Of a stretch of 6,326 nt of DNA, positions 1 through 6,326 are shown in pieces. Source of the DNA: Acidobacteriota bacterium (GTDB lineage Bacteria > Acidobacteriota > Terriglobia > Terriglobales > Acidobacteriaceae). Where the stretch lies: positions 1 to 6,326 of the forward strand of contig JAFAPG010000391.1 of assembly GCA_019247235.1 (NCBI GenBank), written 5' to 3'. The notes below the pieces were generated by a model that saw only the letters and a program-made list of their open reading frames with translations, was not told the DNA's origin and did no database searches. The stretch's first letter is position 1, and each line of letters starts with the position of its first letter. Both the position numbers and the translations under genes were made by a program.

Positions 1-929
1 TCTTCCAAGCTGGGCTTGGCAATGGAGATAGCATCGATCACGCCGGGAAAAGCCTCGACCAGATCGGTTACGAAATGATGTCCGTGATCTTTCTCGATTC
101 GAACCTGGCCGTCAATCACCTGCGCTTCAACGTTGAACCGGGAGCGAATTCGGGCCCGCAGCGACTCCGGTTCGCCGGTTTCGAGCACGATCACATCACC
201 CCCAATTTCTCGTTTCAGTTCCGTCGGCGTGCCTAAAGCTACCAGCTTGCCTTGGTTCAGGATACCGAGACGGTCACAACTGTCGGCCTCTTCCATGAGG
301 TGCGTAGTTACCAGGACGGTCACCTGCTCTTCATTACGTAAACTGTGCAGATATTGCCACAGATCGTGTCGTGCGCCGGGATCAAGTCCGGTCGTGGGCT
401 CGTCGAGTAGCAGCACTCTGGGACGGTGCAACAGACCCTTGGCTAGTTCTAGGCGGCGTTGCATGCCGCCTGAATACGTCTCCACTCGGTCGCCGGCCCG
501 CTCTGTAAGTCCTACCCGCTCGAGTACATCTTTGATTCGAGCTCGCAAAACCGACCCGTAGAGCCCGTAGAGGTGACCTTGATGCGATAGATTCTCGCGA
601 GCCGTCAGCTTGCGATCGATGCTGGGAGCTTGAAACACAACTCCAATCTCTCGGCGCAACCGGCTGGGATCCTTCGCGGCATCGTGTCCAGCCACCAGCG
701 CCAGCCCACCCAGGGGAACGGTGAGGGTGGAAAGGATGCGGAACAACGTCGTCTTGCCGCTGCCATTCGGTCCCAGCAAGGCAAAAATCTCGGCTGCGCG
801 CACCTCGAAGGACACTCCGTCCAGTGCAGTGCGATCGTCATAGCGGTGGACCAGATCACGCACAATGACAGCGGCTGTGCTAGAAAGTTTTTCGCCCCGT
901 GGCAAATCAATTGCGGCTATCGAAGACAT
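1..929 (-). CDS. ABC-2 type transporter ATP-binding protein (DrrA-like), 3' end cut by window edge
   Basis: This is the ATPase subunit of an ABC exporter of the daunorubicin-resistance (DrrA/CcmA) type; such subunits sit on the cytoplasmic face and power a separate ABC-2 membrane permease. Reading from the ATG at 929, 309 codons are open to the window edge. Visible motifs are Walker A GPNGSGKT (residues 53-60), Q-loop Q100 in FQAPS, signature SGGMQ (153-157), Walker B LLLDEP (173-178, catalytic E177), D-loop GLD (181-183) and switch histidine H210. The C-terminal extension (about 220-309) ends in AKPSLE, which in this family normally precedes a last stretch like DVFxxLTG, so only about 10-15 residues seem to be missing. 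The first in-frame stop upstream is 8 codons before the ATG, and the Shine-Dalgarno is weak, so the start is likely but not certain. The partner permease, if present, should lie beyond position 1. The substrate cannot be told from sequence. Confidence 0.95.
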   Translation of the reverse strand, partial: MSSIAAIDLPRGEKLSSTAAVIVRDLVHRYDDRTALDGVSFEVRAAEIFALLGPNGSGKTTLFRILSTLTVPLGGLALVAGHDAAKDPSRLRREIGVVFQAPSIDRKLTARENLSHQGHLYGLYGSVLRARIKDVLERVGLTERAGDRVETYSGGMQRRLELAKGLLHRPRVLLLDEPTTGLDPGARHDLWQYLHSLRNEEQVTVLVTTHLMEEADSCDRLGILNQGKLVALGTPTELKREIGGDVIVLETGEPESLRARIRSRFNVEAQVIDGQVRIEKDHGHHFVTDLVEAFPGVIDAISIAKPSLE

Positions 930-1522
930 GTGGAAGGCGAACCCACCATTTTACGACGAGTTAGGAGCGCGTAGGGTGGAAAGCAGCTGATTTCGTGCGC
1001 GGAATGATGCAGGCGTTCCCGCAACCACTGCCTCTAAGGCTTCTCGAGAGTCGAATTGTCGCCTTCGCACACCTTTTCCGAAAACAAACGTCAACCGACG
1101 ATACATTCTGGGTCGAAGGCAGATATGGCTTGGAACGACAAAAAGCAGCCGGGCGAGCAGAATCGAAGGCACAAGCTCCAACAACGCGTGTGGGCCTTCT
1201 TGTTAGCGGTACGCTCAGCTGTAATGACCCCTATCCCTACTGGGCAGAGCGCCTGCAATAGGCAATTTGTGCCAAGCCTCACCAGGATAAATCTGACTTG
1301 CTAGATGTCGACAAACCGCCCAACCGACTGCCGACCTTGGGTTGTGAGGGTGCTCTAGCACTTACCGATGTTACTGGCACCGAACACCTGCCAGCTCCAT
1401 GCTTTGCAGTTGAGCGTTGGGTGATGTGCGCGAGAAATTTAGGGGCGTATGATTGTGGAAGCAAATCATCTCTAAGTTAGGAAGTTCCGGCGGAGCGTCT
1501 AGTTCACCTTCAACCCATCAAG
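930..1522. other. Gene-free stretch of about 590 bp
   Basis: No gene can be supported between the two minus-strand genes. Short open frames of 60-90 codons exist on both strands and overlap one another, but none shows a recognisable domain together with a good ribosome binding site. The part next to 929 should contain the promoter of the ABC ATPase: the only -10-like string there is TAAAAT just upstream of the start, without a matching -35, so it is not called. The part next to 1523 lies downstream of the regulator gene, and no stem-loop followed by a T-run is visible. A 4-bp stem GCCT/AGGC with a 5-base loop occurs near 1249-1261 but is too short to mean much. Confidence 0.6.
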
Positions 1523-3577
1523 CTATGGCCAAATGCCTTTTCGGCGTGGAAGATCCAAAAGCACGATATCGGATCGTTCCTGCAGCCTTTCGACGACCAG
1601 TTCATGCCCGTCGGGTGAGATATCAAAGTCGGTAATCTCAAAATCGGGATTCAGGTTGGTCAACTGCTGCTCGGCGCCGCTGTCAAGATCGATTAGCCAC
1701 AGATTCTTGTGCCGAATCTCTCCCCGTAAAAACACCAGCGCCTTTTTCCCAGGTAAGAATGCCAAGTGTCGAGCTCCCCGAGTCAAGCTGAGCGAGGCCA
1801 GCGACTTTTGCGCCGCCTCGGCAGGTGCTGCTTTAATGGAAAAGGTGGTGCCAATATCAGGTCCGGAATAAACAACAAAGCCTCCGTCAGGCACCCATAC
1901 TGGATCAAGGGAATACTCGCGCAAGAACAACTCCGGGGCACGGTCGTCCACCGGGACACGGAATAAGTGAGGCGTACCGTGATCATTTGCCGCGACAGTA
2001 ATCGATTGACCATCCGGTGTCCATGTGGGCGCGCCTTCAAGTGCGAGCGACTCAGATATCACCTTGGCATTGCTGCCATCGAGTGCCAGCGTATAGAGCA
2101 GAGTCTGCCCGTGTTGCTCGACGCTGAATGCAAGCTTTTGCCCATCTGGGGAGATTGCCGGCCCGCCCAAGAGTCTATCTTGCTGACCGCTCCACAATTC
2201 GGAGCTGATCCCATTCGCTAGCTTCCAGATGCTATCGCTTTCGCGAGCCCGAGAAACATACAGAAGATAATTTGGTCCAAGTCGCGGAAAGAAACCGCTC
2301 CCGGTGGTCAACGAGATTTCTACCGGCTTCGAGATCTTTTTCGCTAAGTCGGCCATGGGCAAGCGCCACAGAGTTCTTTTCGGACTGGCAAGGGTCACAA
2401 CCAAACGGTGACCGTCGGCGCTGGCGGCTAACGATGTATACCGGTCAACACCAGAACTCAGGCGGTGGGGAACACGGCGATCGACATCCACTCCGTACAG
2501 CCAGGGACCAGAACCGTCGGGATCACTGGCGAGGTACATCAGGGTGCGCGGATCGAGCAGAACTGGATGAGTGAGGCGAGCGTTTTGTGAGGTGATTCGC
2601 TGAGGAGCACCCCCGTATGGGCGGATGCGCCAAATGTCCATATTGTCGGGAAGGGAGCCCTCGACGAAGTAAATGAATCTACTATCGGGTGACCACAAGG
2701 GAAAATGCGAGTGCAAGCCGGCCGGGGCAGTAAAGATGGGTGGACCCGGCGACTGGCGTCGTCCATCTGATACAAAAAGCGGGTCTCCCGGGCTGGGTGT
2801 GTGGTAAGCAAGGTAGGAGCCGTCCTGCGACCAGTCGCTTTCAGCGACGCCCTCCAGATAGGGCCTCGGCTGCCCGCCCAGCGTGGGCACCGCCCAGATA
2901 CTGATGCCGCCGCTAGATTGATCTTTGCGCCCCCAAAAGGTGACCAGAGAACCGTCCGGCGAGAAGCCAAGGTTGCGGACGAATGGATTGGCGACTTCGG
3001 GCGCGCTTCCCCGGGTTAAATTGTGGAACTCACCGGAACCCACCTGCGTTATCCAAAGGTCTGTCGGCCCATCTCGGTTGGATAGAAAGGCAACAAATTG
3101 ACCATCGCGGGAGATGGTCGCTGCCTGTTCGCCGTCATCGAAGTCTGTTACCGTCTGAAACCGCGCCTGTGAAATGGGATTGGGCCAGAAAGAGTCCCTC
3201 AGTCGCATCCCCAAGAAGGTGGCAATCGTCACCGCCAGGGCGGCAATCAGCACTAGAGCGAGTCCCCATCCGTACAAGGAGCTGATTTGGCCGGGGCGGG
3301 AAGGAATTAGAGACGGGCTGTTCGCTTGGATCTGGTTTGCTTCGACCTCCACCGGCCCAGGGTTGCGATTGTGTGCCCAGGCCTCCAAATCTGCCCGATA
3401 GGCATAAACGGACCCCATGCGACGATGCAAGTGTCGCTGAATGGGCATTCCCTCTAGCTTCTCCCAGCGCTGGACGGTACTTACGTCGCGGTTAAAATAC
3501 GCTGCGATCTCCTTCCACGAATCCAATCGGTCGTCAGACCTGGCCGAGGGTGTCGGGCTAGAGGATGACTCTTCCAT
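1523..3577 (-). CDS. Membrane-tethered transcriptional regulator: HTH + one TM helix + PD40 beta-propeller
   Basis: The predicted 684-aa protein starts with an excisionase/MerR-like helix-turn-helix (about residues 17-70) including SWKEIAAYF, STVQRWEK and VYAYRADLEAW, a form common in Acidobacteriota. A low-complexity linker (71-100) leads to one hydrophobic helix (about 103-123, WGLALVLIAALAVTIATFL). The rest (about 140-684) is a PD40/TolB-like propeller, with blade signatures at 156 (SRDG), 206 (SPDG), 250 (SQDG), 296 (SPDS), 386 (SADG), 476 (SPDG), 520 (TPDG), 562 (VPDG) and 654 (SPDG). The arrangement resembles CadC-type one-component regulators: DNA binding in the cytoplasm, sensing outside the membrane. 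Topology and ligand are inferred. An open frame runs back to a GTG at 3670, but that start would lie upstream of the promoter at 3612-3640, whereas the ATG at 3577 has GAGAGAGG four bases ahead and begins close to the HTH. The gene is divergent from the cupredoxin gene, its likely target. Confidence 0.9.
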   Translation of the reverse strand: MEESSSSPTPSARSDDRLDSWKEIAAYFNRDVSTVQRWEKLEGMPIQRHLHRRMGSVYAYRADLEAWAHNRNPGPVEVEANQIQANSPSLIPSRPGQISSLYGWGLALVLIAALAVTIATFLGMRLRDSFWPNPISQARFQTVTDFDDGEQAATISRDGQFVAFLSNRDGPTDLWITQVGSGEFHNLTRGSAPEVANPFVRNLGFSPDGSLVTFWGRKDQSSGGISIWAVPTLGGQPRPYLEGVAESDWSQDGSYLAYHTPSPGDPLFVSDGRRQSPGPPIFTAPAGLHSHFPLWSPDSRFIYFVEGSLPDNMDIWRIRPYGGAPQRITSQNARLTHPVLLDPRTLMYLASDPDGSGPWLYGVDVDRRVPHRLSSGVDRYTSLAASADGHRLVVTLASPKRTLWRLPMADLAKKISKPVEISLTTGSGFFPRLGPNYLLYVSRARESDSIWKLANGISSELWSGQQDRLLGGPAISPDGQKLAFSVEQHGQTLLYTLALDGSNAKVISESLALEGAPTWTPDGQSITVAANDHGTPHLFRVPVDDRAPELFLREYSLDPVWVPDGGFVVYSGPDIGTTFSIKAAPAEAAQKSLASLSLTRGARHLAFLPGKKALVFLRGEIRHKNLWLIDLDSGAEQQLTNLNPDFEITDFDISPDGHELVVERLQERSDIVLLDLPRRKGIWP

Positions 3578-3581
3578 GATG

Positions 3582-3589
3582 CCTCTCTC
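3582..3589 (-). promoter_or_regulatory. Ribosome binding site of the HTH-PD40 regulator
   Basis: Read on the minus strand this is GAGAGAGG, ending four bases before the ATG at 3577. It supports that ATG over the upstream in-frame GTG at 3670, which is the main reason for listing it. Confidence 0.65.
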
Positions 3590-3611
3590 GCAATAGGCGC
3601 CCAGGACAGGA

Positions 3612-3640
3612 ATTGTAACGTCGCCGCCCGGGCACGGCAA
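3612..3640 (-). promoter_or_regulatory. Sigma70-type promoter of the HTH-PD40 regulator
   Basis: On the minus strand, TTGCCG (3640-3635; 4 of 6 to consensus) is followed after exactly 17 bases by TACAAT (3617-3612; 5 of 6). Transcription would begin near 3605, giving a leader of about 28 bases before the ATG at 3577. The spacer contains the perfect 8-bp palindrome GCCCGGGC (3626-3633), which could be an operator or simply GC-rich chance. The promoter lies inside the open frame from the GTG at 3670, which argues against that longer start. Confidence 0.6.
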
Positions 3641-3695
3641 AGCACCGCATTCGACTGTAAAGTGAGCCACTGGCTGCCTTTCTGCGCAATACCGT

Positions 3696-3722
3696 TTGAC
3701 CCCGACGCCTAGGTTGTCTCAT
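3696..3722 (+). promoter_or_regulatory. Weak candidate promoter of the cupredoxin gene
   Basis: TTGACC (3696-3701; 5 of 6 to the -35 consensus) is followed by TCTCAT (3717-3722; 4 of 6 to the -10 consensus) with a short 15-base spacer. It is the best plus-strand match found ahead of the gene and would give a leader of about 45 bases. The short spacer would fit a promoter that needs an activator, but it may also be chance. Confidence 0.25.
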
Positions 3723-3733
3723 GGTGTCGTCAC

Positions 3734-3748
3734 CTCGCCGATCGCGAG
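3734..3748 (+). repeat. Small inverted repeat in the cupredoxin leader
   Basis: CTCGC (3734-3738) and GCGAG (3744-3748) are exact inverted copies around a 5-base centre, CGATC. The element sits between the candidate promoter and the ribosome binding site, where it could be a protein-binding site or a small leader hairpin. A 5-bp arm is short, so function is speculative. Confidence 0.3.
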
Positions 3749-3760
3749 AAAAAACAACCA

Positions 3761-3766
3761 AAAGGA
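3761..3766 (+). promoter_or_regulatory. Ribosome binding site of the cupredoxin gene
   Basis: AAAGGA lies seven bases ahead of the ATG at 3774. It decides the start in favour of this ATG, which also places the signal peptide at the N-terminus. The in-frame TTG at 3696 would add 26 hydrophilic residues in front of the signal peptide. Confidence 0.7.
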
Positions 3767-3773
3767 TGCCCGC

Positions 3774-4802
3774 ATGCGAGCCAAACTAGCCTGCTTTTCA
3801 TTCCTGTTCAGCGCAATTGCGCTCCCTCACTCCTTCGCAGCCGAGTCATGGTATGCGAGGGCTGGAGCGCAAAGCTCAGATGGAGGCGTGCAAGCCATCG
3901 CATTCCTTCCCAACGAAATGTGGATTCATGCCGGAGACAGCATCACGTGGACCTTTGCCTCCGACGAACCCCATAGTGTTACCTTCTTGACCACTGGGCA
4001 GATACGCCCCTCTTTCACGGCGGGCTGTCCGGGAATCACTGCGGATGAATCTCCGTTCGATAATTCAACGTGTGTGAACAGCGGTCGGGTGACCACCCCG
4101 GGATTTACTTATACGGTGAAATTTCCCACCGCGGGGAACTATCGCTTGCTCTGTCTGGTGCACGTCAATATGACAGCGCTGATTCATGTTCTCAATGCTT
4201 TCGAACCAATTCCTCACAACCAGGAGTTCTATGACAAGCAAGCCTTCGCCGAATCCCATGACTTGCTGTCCGATGCCGACGGGCGAGACCGAGAAGAGGT
4301 CCTAGAACACCATCATGGCGACGCGCGCGACGTCCACCGCGCGATTGCGGTAGGGACAGGTGAGATCATATCGATTCCAGGGGGGGTACAAAGTGTGTCG
4401 GTGATGCGCTTTATGCAGCCGACGATCACCATTCAGGAGGGGGATACAGTAGAGTGGGAGGCTTTCGACGTGAGTGGTCATACCATCACTTTCGGCCAGG
4501 AGCCGCCGAACGTGACGCCTTCAACGCCACCGTCGGCCAATGTGTTTGCCGACCCGGACGGGGCTCGTCATGCCATTATCAATTCCGAGTCCGATAGCGT
4601 GCACTCGGGTTTCATCGCGCAAGCCGGCCATGAACGCAGTGGAGTCGTGCAGGCGCCCCCGCCCATAGCGCAGGTCCAGCCTCCGGTCGGGGTGACCCGA
4701 TTTCGGGTGACTTTTACCCACGTGGGAACGTATCCCTACATATGCGCCTTTCACGACCAGTTGGGGATGAGAGGTGAAGTCATCGTTGTATCTCGACGAT
4801 AA
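3774..4802 (+). CDS. Secreted protein with two cupredoxin (plastocyanin-like) domains
   Basis: The 342-aa product starts with a Sec signal peptide (MRAKLACFSFLFSAIALPHS, cleavage expected near residue 22 or 23), so it acts in the periplasm or outside the cell. Domain 1 (about 38-140) carries the type 1 copper ligands H67, C127, H130 and M133, in an amicyanin-like C-x2-H-x2-M loop. It also has an insertion with C85 and C100, which may form a disulfide. A polar linker (about 145-195) contains a His/Asp-rich patch around HHHGD (179-183). Domain 2 (about 205-340) carries H236, C324, H327 and M332, with plastocyanin-like C-x2-H-x4-M spacing. Both sites look complete, so a one-electron carrier or copper-binding role is likely; the partner is unknown. 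No HxH/HCH motifs for type 2/3 copper are seen, so it is not a two-domain multicopper oxidase. It is divergent from the HTH-PD40 regulator and has no same-strand gene close behind it. No terminator was found. Confidence 0.9.
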   Translation: MRAKLACFSFLFSAIALPHSFAAESWYARAGAQSSDGGVQAIAFLPNEMWIHAGDSITWTFASDEPHSVTFLTTGQIRPSFTAGCPGITADESPFDNSTCVNSGRVTTPGFTYTVKFPTAGNYRLLCLVHVNMTALIHVLNAFEPIPHNQEFYDKQAFAESHDLLSDADGRDREEVLEHHHGDARDVHRAIAVGTGEIISIPGGVQSVSVMRFMQPTITIQEGDTVEWEAFDVSGHTITFGQEPPNVTPSTPPSANVFADPDGARHAIINSESDSVHSGFIAQAGHERSGVVQAPPPIAQVQPPVGVTRFRVTFTHVGTYPYICAFHDQLGMRGEVIVVSRR

Positions 4803-5424
4803 CTAACCGCAAGAATGCCGGTGCTCGGTTCGGGAAGAACAGCGCCCTATACAGAAAGCCCCTAACCTGGTGTATTCAAGAACAGGAGGCTTCCTAAGGG
4901 CAGTTCGCGAGCACCGATTTCCGCCATTCCTCCGGACTGAAGCTCACTTGCAACACTCGCCATGCGAGTAACGTCGGGCAGACGATCGATAGACTCTTTA
5001 TTGATTGGCGCCGGCCATTCTTGCTCGACGGCGGGCGCATGCGCACCGACCACGCCGGGCTCACCTTCGCCTTGAAATCGCCGTCGAATAAGCAGCGTGC
5101 TCCGTTCGGAAGGAGTTGCCCTGCTTTGCCTCCGAGATGTTGAAAACGACAGTTCACGAGAGTCCTCAAAGCTTAGGTGATCGCTTCATCTCGTCAGTGA
5201 CGCCATCAACTACGAAAACGTTCCCCGCTTGGAATCCACTCCTCACACCGTGCGTCGATTGCGGCGAAATGGGTGCTCACTGCGCAATCCAAACCCAGGA
5301 CAATCTTATTCGGTTTTGCACAATCGTTATTGCCCCGGCTAGATGCGAGGCACGCAAGAGCGGTAGAAGAATTTCACTGCAAAGGCGGTAGCAGAGGATC
5401 GCGCCAAGGCAACTGCAGAATTTT

Positions 5425-5435
5425 TTCTTGAAGAA
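5425..5435. repeat. 11-bp inverted repeat TTCTT-G-AAGAA upstream of the receptor gene
   Basis: TTCTT and AAGAA are perfect inverted arms around one central G, about 60 bp ahead of the receptor start. Location and symmetry fit an operator half-site pair, but the element is short and AT-rich and no second copy was noticed in the window. Confidence 0.25.
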
Positions 5436-5483
5436 TCTTGGGCTTTACGCTTAGGCTCTCGTTTGTTTTTCCCCCACAATTCC

Positions 5484-5490
5484 AGAGGAG
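5484..5490 (+). promoter_or_regulatory. Ribosome binding site of the TonB-dependent receptor
   Basis: AGAGGAG lies six bases ahead of the ATG at 5497, a strong Shine-Dalgarno match. It fixes the start of the receptor reading frame and shows that the initiation region is still intact although the coding region is broken. Confidence 0.75.
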
Positions 5491-5496
5491 TTAGCC

Positions 5497-6326
5497 ATGT
5501 CGATCGAGGTGACGGTGTCTCGCCAAAGGCTTTTACGGGGTATCGGAGCGTGTGTTCTTTTCAGCCTGCCCTCGCTCGCGACCACGACTCTGCAGGCTAA
5601 GACTGCCACCGGAACCATCACGGGAACGGTTACCGATCCCACCCGCCTTCCCATGTCGGATGTCGACATCGAGGTCGAAAACGTCGAGACCGGCGCCGAG
5701 GTTCTCTAGCCAACCAACGCGGAGAGGATTTATGTGGCGCCCTATTTGACACCGGGTACGTATCAGCTAAAGGCTACCAAAAGCGGTTTTCAGACTGTTG
5801 TTCGCCAGAATGTCGCCTTGCATGTAGCGGATCGCCTGACTATCGACCTCCAGCTGCCGGTTCAAACCGAGCAGACCTTGATCACGGTGACCGAACAGGC
5901 GCCGTTGGTAGAGACCGAGAACACCGCTCACGCACAGACAGTGACCCAGAACCAGGTCGAAGCTTTGCCGATCGCCGCGCGACGATGGGAGAACTTTGTG
6001 CTGCTCACCCCGGCAGTTACCACCAATGGAAACAGTGGGCTGAGCAGCTTTCGTGGTATTTCCGGTCTATATAACGGAAACTCAGTCGACGGCGCCAACA
6101 ATACCCAGGCATTTTTCTCCGAAGCTTGGGGGCGCGCGATTATCGTCTCTTACGTTTACAGCGCCGATTCCATACGCGAATTTCAAGTTGCTTCGAGTAA
6201 CTATAGCGCGGAGCGTCGGTCAAGCCGCCGGCGGAGTCGTCAATGCGGTCACTCGATCCGTCGCCAACCTCCTGCACGGCGATCTTTTCTATAACTTGCG
6301 TTATCCCGACCTGAATGCTCTGGATC
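5497..6326 (+). pseudogene. TonB-dependent receptor (Oar-like), broken by in-frame TAG and a frameshift; continues past window edge
   Basis: The 5' part of a large outer-membrane receptor of the acidobacterial carboxypeptidase-regulatory/TonB-dependent family, normally around 1000 residues or more. A signal peptide (about 1-34) is followed by a CarboxypepD_reg-like domain (about 38-121, ATGTITGTVTD to LTPGTYQLKATKSGFQT) and the plug (about 125 on; SSFRGISGLYNGNSVDG at 182-198, SADSIREFQVASSNYSAE at 222-239). Codon 71 (5707-5709) is TAG, and the same frame continues with family-like sequence straight after it. After the GAG at 6211-6213 homology moves by one base: from 6218 the +1-shifted frame reads GQAAGGVVNAVTRS and HGDLFYNLRYPDLNALD to the edge, so one base is extra in 6214-6217. 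Left in its own frame, the reading ends at TAA 6292-6294. Further departures from the family pattern are SVAN in place of SGTN after the shift, and R in place of the usual G in AERIYVAP. Real decay is likeliest; sequencing error is possible. Confidence 0.85.

Larger units (their letters stand above)
4803..5496. other. Gene-poor stretch of about 690 bp
   Basis: No gene is supported here. Open frames on both strands overlap: plus strand 4898-5140 (81 codons, with the only clear ATG deep inside at 5039), minus strand 4894-5169 and 4862-5053, and plus strand 5116-5391. None gives a recognised domain or has a convincing ribosome binding site. The stretch must hold the end of the cupredoxin transcript and the start region of the receptor gene, but no stem-loop with a T-run and no strong -35/-10 pair was seen. 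It may be decayed coding DNA. Confidence 0.5.

Noticed and set aside
133..910. Open frames on the plus strand (133-561, 630-974) and in another minus frame (605-910) across the ABC ATPase
   Set aside because: They are antisense or out-of-frame shadows of the ATPase, whose motifs (Walker A, signature, Walker B, H-loop) are all in the frame starting at 929.
1125..1304. Possible 60-aa plus-strand protein beginning MAWNDKKQPGEQ
   Set aside because: A purine-rich stretch precedes the ATG, but the product matches no family I recognise, lacks a clear domain or membrane segment and overlaps other equally long open frames.
3578..3670. Longer start (GTG at 3670) for the HTH-PD40 regulator
   Set aside because: It would place the promoter at 3612-3640 inside the gene and add 31 residues of no clear character; the ATG at 3577 has a ribosome binding site and begins close to the HTH.
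3696..3773. Longer start (TTG at 3696) for the cupredoxin protein
   Set aside because: It would bury the signal peptide behind 26 hydrophilic residues; the ATG at 3774 has AAAGGA at proper spacing.
3774..4802. Two-domain multicopper oxidase or nitrite reductase
   Set aside because: The paired HxH and HCH motifs needed for type 2/3 copper centres are missing; each domain has only type 1 ligands.
4815..4915. Inverted 8-mers GGTGCTCG and CGAGCACC as a terminator of the cupredoxin gene
   Set aside because: The arms are about 80 bases apart and no T-run follows, so they do not form a typical rho-independent terminator.
5707..6294. Phase variation or programmed recoding of the receptor gene
   Set aside because: Neither lesion sits in a homopolymer, tandem repeat or recognisable slippery site, and no stem-loop suited to recoding was seen.

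Overview
The window looks like chromosomal DNA from a soil-type Acidobacteriota (Terriglobia/Bryobacterales-like). The basis is gene content: a transcription factor that joins an excisionase-like helix-turn-helix, one membrane helix and a PD40 (TolB-like) beta-propeller, and a carboxypeptidase-regulatory-domain TonB-dependent (Oar-like) receptor. Both are strongly expanded in that phylum. The assignment is an inference from protein style, not from a marker gene.

Layout. (1) 1-929, minus strand: an ABC-2 type ATPase of the DrrA/multidrug-export kind, intact except for its last few residues, which run off the left edge. (2) 930-1522: about 590 bp with no gene I can support. (3) 1523-3577, minus strand: the membrane-tethered regulator (684 aa), with a good sigma70-type promoter at 3612-3640 that helps fix its start. 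(4) 3578-3773: a divergent intergenic region holding that promoter, two small inverted repeats and the ribosome binding site of the next gene. (5) 3774-4802, plus strand: a secreted protein with two cupredoxin domains, each with a complete set of type 1 copper ligands. (6) 4803-5496: about 690 bp with no convincing gene, ending in the upstream region of the last gene. (7) 5497-6326, plus strand: the start of an outer-membrane TonB-dependent receptor that carries an in-frame TAG at codon 71, a one-base frame change near 6214-6217 and several altered conserved residues, so it is called a pseudogene. It runs off the right edge.

How the parts may work together. The divergent regulator and cupredoxin gene form the most coherent unit: a regulator with a cytoplasmic DNA-binding head and a probably periplasmic propeller, facing a periplasmic copper protein across less than 200 bp. 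Control of the cupredoxin by this regulator is an inference from layout. The ABC ATPase belongs to a separate unit extending left, probably with an ABC-2 permease outside the window. The receptor is separated from the cupredoxin by 690 bp, has its own Shine-Dalgarno sequence, and is damaged.

I see no RNA genes, CRISPR arrays, insertion sequences or convincing rho-independent terminators. I also see no clear evidence of a wholly new system. The points most worth checking are the regulator/di-cupredoxin pair and the state of the receptor gene.
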